Source of the DNA: Betaproteobacteria bacterium
Lineage (GTDB): Bacteria; Pseudomonadota; Gammaproteobacteria; Burkholderiales; Burkholderiaceae_F
NCBI GenBank assembly: GCA_016861185.1
Contig: BOKW01000005.1
Coordinates: 62,001-126,000, forward strand
DNA: 64,000 bases
Direction: 5' to 3'
Shown here piece after piece: positions 16,505 through 24,463 of this stretch (within the stretch, counting starts at the first letter, position 1; every line of letters begins with the position of its first letter). The position numbers were made by a program, and so were the translations under genes. The notes below the pieces were generated by a model. The model saw only the letters and a list, made by a program, of their open reading frames with translations. It was not told the DNA's origin and did not search any database.

Positions 16505-17893
16505 ATGCGCATTCCCGCCGCGATCCGGCTCAAACAGTCGGCGGCCGAGCGCGCCGCGCGGCGGCTCTTGCCGCGCACGGTCACGCTGTGGAAGCCGAGC
16601 GCCGACTGGCGCATCGCGCTGGGCGAGGCGCTGCTGTTCATGGGCGCGTCGCTCGCGCTGAGCTGGCTGCTCAATCCGCAGGACCCGTTCTGGATCGACG
16701 GCGGATTCCCGTGGCTGTGGCTGGCGGCGGCGATCCTCGCGCTGCGCTACGGCTCGGTGATCGGCGTGTTCGCGATGGGCTTCGCGCTCGCGGGCTGGTT
16801 CCTGCTGCAGACCTACGGCGGGATCGCCGGCGAGTTTCCGCGCGCGAGCTTCCTCGGCGGGCTGATCCTCGCGCTGATCGCCGGCGAATTCTCCGACGTC
16901 TGGAACGCGCGGCTGAACCAGGCGCAGGCGGTCAACGCCTACATCGACGAGCGGCTGCACGCGCTGACGCACAACCATTTCCTGCTGTCGGTCTCGCACG
17001 AGCGGCTCGAACAGGAGCTGATCGCGCGTCCTTTCACGCTGCGCGAGATGTTCGCCGCGATGCGCGGGCGCGTGCTGCGCGAGGACGTTCGCGACGAGGC
17101 GCTGCCGGCCGCTGCCTGGCTGGTGCAGCTTCTGGCGCAGACGTGCCGCCTCGAGTGCGCGGCGCTGTTCGCGATCGACGACGCGCAGTTGAAGCCGCAC
17201 GCGGTCGCGAGCGTCGGCGACTTCGGCGCGCTCGACGAATCCGACCCGATGCTCGCCGCCGCGCTCGAAAGCGGGCAGTTGACGCACGTGCAGAGCGAGC
17301 CCTTCGTCGAGGACGACCGGCCGAGCCGCTACATCGTCTGCGCGCCCGCGGTCACCAGCAGCGGGCGGCTGCTCGGCGTGCTGGTCGCGCAACGGATGCC
17401 GTTCACCGCGCTGACGCTGGAGACGCTGCAGCTCGTCACCGTGCTGCTCGCGTACTACGCCGACAGCATCGACCATGCCGAAGCCACGCGACCGGTGCTT
17501 GCCGCGTACCCGCGCTGCCCGGGCGATTTCGCGCTCGAGCTGGTGCGCATGCAGCGGCTGCTCGGCACCGCGGCGATCCGCTCGTCGCTGGTCGCCTTCG
17601 TCGCGCGCGACGCGCGGGCGGCCCCCGACTGGTTCGCGCGCATCGACCGGCTGCGCCGGACGGTCGACGTCGCGTGGTCGCACGCGGACGGCGAGTTGCG
17701 CGTTCTGCTGATGCTGCTGCCGCTGACCGCGCAGTCGGGGCTGTCCGGCTATCTCGAGCGGGTCGGCCGCTCGCTGCGCGAACAGTACGGCGCGGATCTC
17801 GCGTCCGCCGGGCTCGCGGTGTACACGACCGAGGTCGGCGAAGGGCCGTTGCCCGAGCAGCTCGCGGCCTTCCTGGAGCGTTGCGGTGCTTAA
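16505..17893 (+). CDS. pelD: PelD, c-di-GMP receptor of the Pel synthase complex
   Basis: A 462-residue inner-membrane protein that activates Pel synthesis on binding c-di-GMP. Two to four membrane helices lie between about 40 and 130. A GAF domain follows (about 180-320), then a degenerate GGDEF domain (about 340-460). The active-site motif is lost (SHADGE in its place), so no cyclase activity is expected. An RxxD I-site candidate is RTVD at 385-388, with a further arginine about 34 residues on (R419), consistent with the R/D/R set of P. aeruginosa PelD. It starts 8 bases after pelC ends. The 3' end overlaps pelE by 8 bases. Confidence 0.92.
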   Translation: MRIPAAIRLKQSAAERAARRLLPRTVTLWKPSADWRIALGEALLFMGASLALSWLLNPQDPFWIDGGFPWLWLAAAILALRYGSVIGVFAMGFALAGWFLLQTYGGIAGEFPRASFLGGLILALIAGEFSDVWNARLNQAQAVNAYIDERLHALTHNHFLLSVSHERLEQELIARPFTLREMFAAMRGRVLREDVRDEALPAAAWLVQLLAQTCRLECAALFAIDDAQLKPHAVASVGDFGALDESDPMLAAALESGQLTHVQSEPFVEDDRPSRYIVCAPAVTSSGRLLGVLVAQRMPFTALTLETLQLVTVLLAYYADSIDHAEATRPVLAAYPRCPGDFALELVRMQRLLGTAAIRSSLVAFVARDARAAPDWFARIDRLRRTVDVAWSHADGELRVLLMLLPLTAQSGLSGYLERVGRSLREQYGADLASAGLAVYTTEVGEGPLPEQLAAFLERCGA

Positions 17894-18881
17894 GCTCTGG
17901 ATTCCTGCGCTCACCGCGGAGTCGGCCGCGCTGCTGCTGGTGGCGCGCGGCGCAGCGGCGCTCGAGACGCTGATCGCCTTCCTCGTGCTGCACGCGACGG
18001 CGAGCGCGCTGATCGCGGTGGCGATCGGGCTGCTTTTCCCGCGGGCGTATCGCCGCCCGCGGCGCTGGGTGTGGGCCTCGCTGTTCGGACTGAACTTCTT
18101 CGTGCCGGTGATCGGACTCGTCGTGAGCTTCGTCGGCGTGATCGCCGGCACGCTGTTTCCGCAGCTTCTGAAGCCGACCGTGTTCCGCCGCGTCGCCGCG
18201 CCCGAATACACGGCCACGCGCGACTACGACCTGACGCGGCTGCGCGGCGGCGCGGTGCGCGCCCGGCTGCGCGCGGAGGCGCTGCCGTCGACCGCGCGCG
18301 TCGAAGCGCTGCTGGCGATCGGGTCGGCCGCCACACCCGCCAGCGGCGCGGTGCTGCGCGAAATGCTGACCGATCCGGCCGACGACATGCGGCTGCTTGC
18401 CTACGGCCTGCTCGACCGCCGCGAGAAGTCGATCTCCGAGCAACTCGTGCGCGAGCGCAGCGTGCTGGCCGCCGCCGAGGAGATCGGCGACCGCGACACC
18501 GCGCGCCTCGTGCATCACCGGATCGGACAGCTCTACTGGGAGCTGGTCTACCAGGCGCTCGTGCAGGGCGACATGCAGCGCTACGCGCTCGAACAGGCGC
18601 TGATCCACACCGAGCAGGCGCTCGACGGCAGCGCGGCCGATGGTGCGCGCTGGCTGCTGATCGGCCGCATCCGCCTGAAGCGCGGCGAGCTGCAGCCCGC
18701 GCGCGCCGCGCTCAGCGCGGCGCTCGAGCACGGCATGCCGCGCCGGAACGTGCTGCCGTATCTGGCGGAACTGCGCTTCCAGCAGCGCCGCTACGCGGAC
18801 GTGCGCAAGCTGATGTACGAGCTGGGCGCGCAGCCGGCGTCCGAGCAGCTCAGCTCGCTGCAGCAGTTCTGGGCGGCCTGA
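17886..18881 (+). CDS. pelE: PelE, inner-membrane Pel synthase subunit with TPR
   Basis: A 331-residue protein with two N-terminal membrane helices (about 5-50 and 60-95, with GLNFFVPVIGLVVSFVGVIAG) and a cytoplasmic TPR region (about 190-320, for example GARWLLIGRIRLKRGELQPARAALSAALEHGM). PelE belongs to the PelDEFG synthase complex. The GTG start at 17886 is set by overlap with the end of pelD and the N-terminal hydrophobic pattern. It is followed after 19 bases by pelF. Confidence 0.9.
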   Translation: MLKLWIPALTAESAALLLVARGAAALETLIAFLVLHATASALIAVAIGLLFPRAYRRPRRWVWASLFGLNFFVPVIGLVVSFVGVIAGTLFPQLLKPTVFRRVAAPEYTATRDYDLTRLRGGAVRARLRAEALPSTARVEALLAIGSAATPASGAVLREMLTDPADDMRLLAYGLLDRREKSISEQLVRERSVLAAAEEIGDRDTARLVHHRIGQLYWELVYQALVQGDMQRYALEQALIHTEQALDGSAADGARWLLIGRIRLKRGELQPARAALSAALEHGMPRRNVLPYLAELRFQQRRYADVRKLMYELGAQPASEQLSSLQQFWAA

Positions 18882-18900
18882 CCGGCGCGAAAGGGATCAC

Positions 18901-20610
18901 ATGAGCGACGCAGGCAGACAGGACTTTCCGACCGCGTCGAACGTCGACGTGCTGCTGCTGCTCGAAGGCACGTTCCCGTACGTCGCCGGCGGCGTGTCGA
19001 GCTGGGTCAACCAGATCATCCGGGGCTTTCCGCAGTTGCGCTTCGGCGCGATCTTTCTCGGCAGCCGGCGCGCGGACTACGGCGAGATCAAGTACGCGCT
19101 GCCGGACAACCTCGTGCACCTCGAGTGCCACTACCTGCACGAGCACGCGAGCGAGGACTACCAGCCCGCCGCGGCCGAGGGCAACACCGAGGCCTTCGCG
19201 CGCGTGAGGTCGCTGCACGAGCGCTATCGCGAGGCGCGCGCGGCGCGCGGCGACGCCGCGCTGGCGGGGCAGGCGATCGAACGCGAGTTCGCCGCGCTGC
19301 TGCCGCAGATGCGTGCCGGCGGTCCGCTCGACGAACGCGCGTTCCTGCACAGCCGCGCTTCGTGGCAGCTCATCGCCGACGACTACCGCGCGCGCTGCAC
19401 CGATCCCTCGTTCGTCGACTACTTCTGGACGGTGCGCATCATGCACGCGCCCGTGTGGCGGCTGCTCGCGATCGCCGACCGTGCGCCGCGCGCGCGCGTG
19501 CTGCACACGATCTCGACGGGCTACGCAGGCTTTCTCGGCGCGCTGCTGCGGCACGCGCAGGGCGCGCCGCTGCTGCTGTCCGAGCACGGCATCTACACGA
19601 AGGAGCGGAAGATCGACCTGTTCCAGAGCACGTGGATCCGCGACAACCGCGGCGTGTTCGAGCGCAGAGGCGGCGAGGTCGCGTACTTCAAGGATCTGTG
19701 GATCCGCTTCTTCGAGGCGCTTGGGCGAAGCTGCTACGCGGCGTCGCACCGCATCGTCGCGCTGTACGAGGCGAACCGGCAGCGCCAGATCGCCGACGGC
19801 GCGCCGGCCGAACGCACGCTCGCCATCCCGAACGGCATCGACCTGGATCGCTTCGCAAAGCTGCGCGGCGACCGTCCCGCCGACCCGCCGCCCGTGCTGT
19901 GCCTGATCGGCCGCGTGGTGCCGATCAAGGACGTGAAGACGTTCATCCGCGCGATGCGCAGCGTGGTCGCGCGCATCCCGGACGCGCAGGCGTGGATCGC
20001 CGGCCCCGAAGACGAGGACGCCGAATACGCGCGCGAATGCCGGCTCGTGGTCGAGAGCCTGAAGCTCGAGGAGCACGTCAAGTTTCTCGGCTTCCAGAAG
20101 GTGCCCGAGCTGCTGCCGAAGATCGGGCTGGTGGTGTTGAGCTCGATCAGCGAAGCGCTGCCGCTGGTGCTGCTCGAAGGCTTCGCGGCGGGCGTGCCCT
20201 GTGTGGCGACCGACGTCGGTTCGTGCCGCCAGCTCGTCTACGGCCACGGGCCGGAGGACGAAGCGCTCGGCGCGGCCGGCGAAGTCGTTCAGATCGCCGA
20301 TCCGCAGGCGCTCGCGGACGCGGCCGTGCGACTGCTCGCCGATCCGCATCGCTGGCATCAGGCCGCTGCGGCAGGCATCGCACGCGTGGAGCGCTACTAC
20401 ACGCAGGCGCGGATGTTCGGGGCGTATCAGGCGTTGTACGAGGAGACGATGGGAGCGATGAACGAGAGCCCCTCTCCCCAGCTCTCTCCCCGCTTGCGGG
20501 GAGAGCGTGACGCCGCGCCCTCGCCCCCGAAAGAGGGAGAGGGTTGGGGAGAGGGGTGCCCCATCCACGCGACGCCGCTGCCCGTGGCCGCGGCGGTAGC
20601 GAAGGACTGA
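18901..20610 (+). CDS. pelF: PelF, GT4 glycosyltransferase of Pel synthesis
   Basis: A 569-residue cytosolic glycosyltransferase that polymerises Pel from UDP-GalNAc. It begins DVLLLLEGTFPYVAGGVSSWV, the family-specific opening. The GT4 nucleotide-sugar motifs are CLIGRVVPIKDVKTFI and ISEALPLVLLEGFAAGVPCVATDVGSC. P. aeruginosa PelF has about 507 residues; the extra length is a tail from about residue 522. That tail is encoded by a dispersed palindromic repeat (PSPQLSPRLRGERD...KEGEGWGEG), so the original C-terminus has been replaced or extended. pelG starts 6 bases after the stop. Confidence 0.92.
   Translation: MSDAGRQDFPTASNVDVLLLLEGTFPYVAGGVSSWVNQIIRGFPQLRFGAIFLGSRRADYGEIKYALPDNLVHLECHYLHEHASEDYQPAAAEGNTEAFARVRSLHERYREARAARGDAALAGQAIEREFAALLPQMRAGGPLDERAFLHSRASWQLIADDYRARCTDPSFVDYFWTVRIMHAPVWRLLAIADRAPRARVLHTISTGYAGFLGALLRHAQGAPLLLSEHGIYTKERKIDLFQSTWIRDNRGVFERRGGEVAYFKDLWIRFFEALGRSCYAASHRIVALYEANRQRQIADGAPAERTLAIPNGIDLDRFAKLRGDRPADPPPVLCLIGRVVPIKDVKTFIRAMRSVVARIPDAQAWIAGPEDEDAEYARECRLVVESLKLEEHVKFLGFQKVPELLPKIGLVVLSSISEALPLVLLEGFAAGVPCVATDVGSCRQLVYGHGPEDEALGAAGEVVQIADPQALADAAVRLLADPHRWHQAAAAGIARVERYYTQARMFGAYQALYEETMGAMNESPSPQLSPRLRGERDAAPSPPKEGEGWGEGCPIHATPLPVAAAVAKD
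20467..20561. repeat. Palindromic repeat forming the PelF C-terminal tail
   Basis: Two nested inverted repeats are present: CTCTCCCCGC/GCGGGGAGAG (about 20484-20506), and CCCCTCTCCCC near 20469 pairing with GGGGAGAGGGG near 20548. This is the well-known 'PLSPTLSPLAGRG' type of dispersed repeat. It is read in frame into PelF. Confidence 0.7.
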
Positions 20611-20616
20611 TACGCG

Positions 20617-21996
20617 ATGGCCGGCATCGGCTTCGAACTCCGCCGCATCCTCAAGCGCGGCACGCTGCTCAGCCTGCTCGGCGCGTACGGCTATGCGGGC
20701 GTGATCGGCTCGGGGCCGTGGGTGCTGTCGATCGTCGGCATCCTCGCGGTCGGCCTGCTGACGATCTCGACCGTGATCCCCAAGTTCGCGGTCACGCAGT
20801 TCCAGGTTTCGGTGACCTATCTGATCGCGCTGTCGCTGATCCTCACCGGGCCGTTCCAGCTTTCGTACACGCGTTTCGTCGCCGACCGCATGTTCGAGAA
20901 GCGCAACGACCTCGTGCTGCCGAACTTCCACGCGGTGCTGCTCACCGTCACCTGGGTGTCGGGGCTGGCGGGGTTGGCGGCGGCCATCTTCCTGTTCGAC
21001 AAGGAATCGCCCGTGTACCGGCTGCTGATGGTTGCGGGGCTCGTACTGATGTCGAACATCTGGATCGCGACCGTGCTGCTGTCGGGGCTGAAGCAGCACA
21101 AGGCGATCGTCGGTCTGTACGGAATCGGCTACGGCATCTCGGTGGCGGCGTCGATCGCGCTGCACGGCTTCGGGCTGGCCGGACTGCTCGGCGGCTTCGT
21201 GCTCGGGCAGGCCGTGCTGCTGATGGGCATGCTGGGACTCGTGATCCGCGAGTTCCCGTCGGACCGCTTCATGTCGTTCGAGTTCTTCCGCCGCGAGCTG
21301 CACTTCAAGAGCCTGATGTGGATCGGGCTCGCGTACAACCTCGCGATCTGGATCGACAAGTTCATGTTCTGGTACTGGCCGCCGACCGGGCAGAACGTCG
21401 TCGGGCCGCTGAACGCCTCGCTGATCTACGACCTGCCGATCTTCCTTGCGTACCTGTCGATCATCCCCGGCATGGCGGTGTTCCTGCTGCGGCTCGAGAC
21501 CGACTTCGTCGACTACTACGACGCCTACTACGACGCGGTCCGCAGCGGCGGCTCGCTCGCGCTGATCGAGCGCTACCGCAACGGCATGGTCGAAAGCGCG
21601 CGCATCGGCATCTTCGAGATCGTCAAGATCCAGACGATCGCGGCGCTGCTGGTGATCGTCGCCGGCACCGGGCTGCTGCGCGCGCTCGGCATCTCGGAGC
21701 TGTACGAGACGCTGCTGCACGTGATGGTGATCGGCGCCGGCATGCAGGTCGTGCTGCTCGGCATCCTCAACATCTTCTTCTACCTCGACCGGAGGCGCAT
21801 CGCGCTCTTTCTGGTCGCCGCGTTCCTGGGGCTCAACACGCTGTTCACCGGCGCGACGCTCGCGCTCGGCCCGGCGTGGTTCGGCTACGGCTACGCCGGC
21901 GCGCTGCTGATCGTCTGCGTGGCGGGCCTGATCGTGATGGATCGCGTGTTCGAGCAGCTCGAGTACCACACCTTCATGCTGCAGCGGAACGCGTAG
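20617..21996 (+). CDS. pelG: PelG, inner-membrane Pel transporter
   Basis: A 459-residue polytopic protein of the MOP (flippase-like) superfamily, the membrane channel of the Pel synthase. It opens MAGIGFELRRILKRGTLLSLLGAYGYAGVIGSGPWVLS. About twelve hydrophobic helices can be counted, with the family block FKSLMWIGLAYNLAIWIDKFMFWY in the middle. Length matches P. aeruginosa PelG (456). It is the last gene of the pel operon; comM begins 49 bases on and may be co-transcribed. Confidence 0.93.
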   Translation: MAGIGFELRRILKRGTLLSLLGAYGYAGVIGSGPWVLSIVGILAVGLLTISTVIPKFAVTQFQVSVTYLIALSLILTGPFQLSYTRFVADRMFEKRNDLVLPNFHAVLLTVTWVSGLAGLAAAIFLFDKESPVYRLLMVAGLVLMSNIWIATVLLSGLKQHKAIVGLYGIGYGISVAASIALHGFGLAGLLGGFVLGQAVLLMGMLGLVIREFPSDRFMSFEFFRRELHFKSLMWIGLAYNLAIWIDKFMFWYWPPTGQNVVGPLNASLIYDLPIFLAYLSIIPGMAVFLLRLETDFVDYYDAYYDAVRSGGSLALIERYRNGMVESARIGIFEIVKIQTIAALLVIVAGTGLLRALGISELYETLLHVMVIGAGMQVVLLGILNIFFYLDRRRIALFLVAAFLGLNTLFTGATLALGPAWFGYGYAGALLIVCVAGLIVMDRVFEQLEYHTFMLQRNA

Positions 21997-22045
21997 CGCA
22001 GGGGACGGCCGATAGAATGCCGCGCACTCCCCCCTCTTGCAGACA

Positions 22046-23575
22046 ATGACCCTCGCCGTCGTTCGCAGCCGCGGCCTGTCCGGCATGTTCGCGCCGGAGG
22101 TGACGGTCGAGGTTCATCTCGCGAACGGGCTGCCTTCGTTCACGCTGGTCGGGCTGCCGGACACGGAGGTCAAGGAGTCGCGCGAGCGCGTGCGCGCGGC
22201 GATCCAGAACTGCAAGTTCGAGTTTCCGATGCGGCGGATCACGGTCAATCTCGCGCCGGCCGATCTGCCGAAGGAGTCGGGCCGCTTCGATCTGCCGATC
22301 GCCCTCGGCATCCTTGCCGCGAGCGGGCAACTGACGCAGCGCGTGCTCGACCGCTACGAGTTCGTCGGCGAACTGTCGCTGACCGGCGAGCTGCGGCCGG
22401 TGCGCGGAACGCTGGCGATGACCTACGCGGTGTCGAAGGTGCCGCACGCGCAGACGCCGCGCGGCTTCGTGCTGCCGAAGGAGAACGCCGACGAAGCGGC
22501 GCTCGTCAGCGGCATCGGCATCTATCCGGCGAAGGACCTGCTGCAGGTCGTCGCGCATCTCGAAGCGGAGGCCGGCAATCCGCAGGCGCGGCGCATCGAG
22601 CCGCACCGCGCGGCCGTACGGCTGACGCCGCCGGCGTATCCGGACTTCTTCGACGTGAAGGGTCAGAAGCCCGCCAAGCGCGCGCTCGAAATCGCTGCCG
22701 CCGGCGGGCACAGCGTGCTGATGGTCGGCCCTCCGGGCACCGGCAAGACGATGCTCGCGCAGCGCTTCCCCGGCATCCTGCCGCCGATGACGACCGACGA
22801 GGCGCTCGAATCTGCCGCGGTGCTGTCGCTGGTCGGGCAGTTCGCCACGCAACGCTGGGCGATGCGGATGTTCCGTTCGCCGCATCACACGGCAAGTGCG
22901 GTGTCGCTCGTCGGCGGCGGCAGCAATCCGATGCCGGGCGAAATCTCGCTCGCGCACCACGGCGTGCTGTTCCTCGACGAGCTGCCCGAGTTCGACCGCC
23001 GCGTGCTCGAAGTGATGCGCGAGCCGCTGGAAAGCGGTCGCATCACGATCTCGCGCGCGGCGCGCCAGGTCGACTTCCCCGCGAAGTTCCAGCTGATCGC
23101 CGCGATGAACCCCTGCCCTTGCGGCTACTACGGCCACAAGACGATCGCGTGCCGCTGCACGCCGGACATGATCGCGCGCTACCAGGACCGCATCAGCGGG
23201 CCGCTGCTCGACCGCATCGACATGCGTATCGAGGTGTCTTCGCTGACCGAAGACGAGCTGGTCGAGATGCCCGACGGCGAACCGACGCGTTACATCGCCG
23301 AGCGCGTCGCGCGTGCTTACGACCGCGCGCTCGAACGCCAGGGCAAGCCGAACGACGCGCTGACCGCGGCCGAGATCGAACGCGTGTGCAAGCCCGAGGG
23401 CGCCGTCAAGCAGTTGCTGCACGCCGCGAGTGTGCGGCTCGGCTGGTCGGCGCGCGCGTACCACCGCGTGCTCAAGGTGTCGCGCACGGTCGCGGATCTG
23501 GAGGGCGTCGACGAACTCGCCACCGCGCATGTCGCGGAGGCGATTCAGTATCGAAGGTCGTTGCGGGAGACGTAG
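22046..23575 (+). CDS. comM: YifB/ComM family Mg-chelatase-like AAA+ ATPase
   Basis: A 509-residue hexameric AAA+ helicase. ComM speeds branch migration during natural transformation. Visible are the N-terminal LonC-like domain (VEVHLANGLPSFTLVGLPDTEVKESRERVRAA), Walker A GPPGTGKTM, Walker B LFLDELPEF, the sensor region AAMNPCPCGYYG and a C-terminal domain. I start at the ATG 22046 (MTLAVVRSRGLSG), the usual family opening; a TTG at 22037 is in frame. In related genomes comM directly follows ubiK; here the AmmeMemo and pel genes lie between. Confidence 0.93.
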   Translation: MTLAVVRSRGLSGMFAPEVTVEVHLANGLPSFTLVGLPDTEVKESRERVRAAIQNCKFEFPMRRITVNLAPADLPKESGRFDLPIALGILAASGQLTQRVLDRYEFVGELSLTGELRPVRGTLAMTYAVSKVPHAQTPRGFVLPKENADEAALVSGIGIYPAKDLLQVVAHLEAEAGNPQARRIEPHRAAVRLTPPAYPDFFDVKGQKPAKRALEIAAAGGHSVLMVGPPGTGKTMLAQRFPGILPPMTTDEALESAAVLSLVGQFATQRWAMRMFRSPHHTASAVSLVGGGSNPMPGEISLAHHGVLFLDELPEFDRRVLEVMREPLESGRITISRAARQVDFPAKFQLIAAMNPCPCGYYGHKTIACRCTPDMIARYQDRISGPLLDRIDMRIEVSSLTEDELVEMPDGEPTRYIAERVARAYDRALERQGKPNDALTAAEIERVCKPEGAVKQLLHAASVRLGWSARAYHRVLKVSRTVADLEGVDELATAHVAEAIQYRRSLRET

Positions 23576-23627
23576 GTTCCGTTCCGGTGCGGCGGGTTGC
23601 CGCAGCGTTGCCGATTCAGCACCGCTG

Positions 23628-23721
23628 AAATCCCCCCTGCCCCCCTTTACGAAAGGGGGGTGTGCGGCGAACCGGCGCGATGCGTTCCCCCCTTTGGCAA
23701 AGGGGGGCGAGGGGGGTTTTC
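23628..23721. repeat. Composite C/G-run palindromic repeat
   Basis: Two hairpins, each with arms of CCCCCCTTT/AAAGGGGGG type (23639-23661 and 23689-23707), sit inside outer arms AATCCCCCC (23629) and GGGGGGTTT (23712). Related copies occur at 50269-50437 and 63914-63980. Intergenic, between comM and a convergent gene, so it may also act as a bidirectional terminator. Confidence 0.7.
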
Positions 23722-23745
23722 GATTGCGCCACCTCGGCGTGGCGA

Positions 23746-24327
23746 CTACTTGCTCTTCCCGTCGTGCTTCTGCCGATAGATGCGCTTGCTCTGAACGTTC
23801 TGTCGGTGCTGGATGCCGGCCTGCTCGCGCGGGCCGACATGGCCGTCGGCGCCGGCGCGCGCTTCGGCGCGACCGACGCGCGCCTGGCCGGCTTCGAGCC
23901 GCGCGGCTTCGCGGTTTGTCAGCTCGCCCGAGGCCATGCCCTGCTGGATGCGTTTTTCCTGGTTGATGTTGCGCTGGACGTCGGCCTGCATGCGGCGCGA
24001 CGAGGCGGAGTTCGAATCGCCGGTCTGCGCGTCGTGCTTCTGTTTGTAGATGTCGGCGCCCGCCTTGTTCTGCGCCGCATTGATGCGCGCGCGCTCCTGC
24101 GCGGTGAGTTGGCCGTCGCGCAGCGCGTTCGACTCCATCCTGTCGATGCGCGCCTGCTCGGCCTGCAGCCGCGCGGCCTCGCGCGTGTTCAACTGCCCCG
24201 ACTGCAGTCCCTGCTCGATGCGCTTTTCCTGGTTGATGTCGCGTTGCGTGTACCCCGGTGCGGCGGTCTGCGCAAAGGCGGGCGACACGGCGGCGACGAT
24301 CAGCGCGGCAAGCATCTGGCGTTTCAT
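23746..24327 (-). CDS. Exported protein with two tandem helical repeats, unknown function
   Basis: A 193-residue secreted or periplasmic protein. The ATG at 24327 follows an AGGGA ribosome site and opens a signal peptide (MKRQMLAALIVAAVSPAFAQ). The mature part holds two copies of a unit of about 75 residues built on RxINQEKRIxQGxxSGxLxxREAARLxxxQARxxRxExxA followed by a KQKHD ending (YKQKHDAQTG, YRQKHDGKSK). It is hydrophilic, Gln/Arg/Ala-rich and probably all alpha-helical. I do not recognise a characterised family. It is monocistronic, between the repeats and hemG. Confidence 0.72.
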   Translation of the reverse strand: MKRQMLAALIVAAVSPAFAQTAAPGYTQRDINQEKRIEQGLQSGQLNTREAARLQAEQARIDRMESNALRDGQLTAQERARINAAQNKAGADIYKQKHDAQTGDSNSASSRRMQADVQRNINQEKRIQQGMASGELTNREAARLEAGQARVGRAEARAGADGHVGPREQAGIQHRQNVQSKRIYRQKHDGKSK

Positions 24328-24463
24328 CTCGACTCCCTGTCTCGGTTCATGGGACGACCCCATGGGCACGTTAACGGCGAGTACGCCGCCGAGTCGACGG
24401 AAATGCCGGTAAGAAAGTGCAACCGCGGTAAGCAGCGGTTGATGCGGGTGCGGTGCCGGCGCT

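Noticed and set aside
20462-20610. Frameshift or sequencing error at the end of pelF
   Set aside because: The odd tail matches a known type of intergenic palindromic repeat and keeps one frame to a stop just before pelG, so an insertion is the simpler reading.
23628-23721. CRISPR-like array from repeated C/G hairpins
   Set aside because: Only two to three units per site, no regular spacers of 30-40 bases and no cas genes anywhere in the window.
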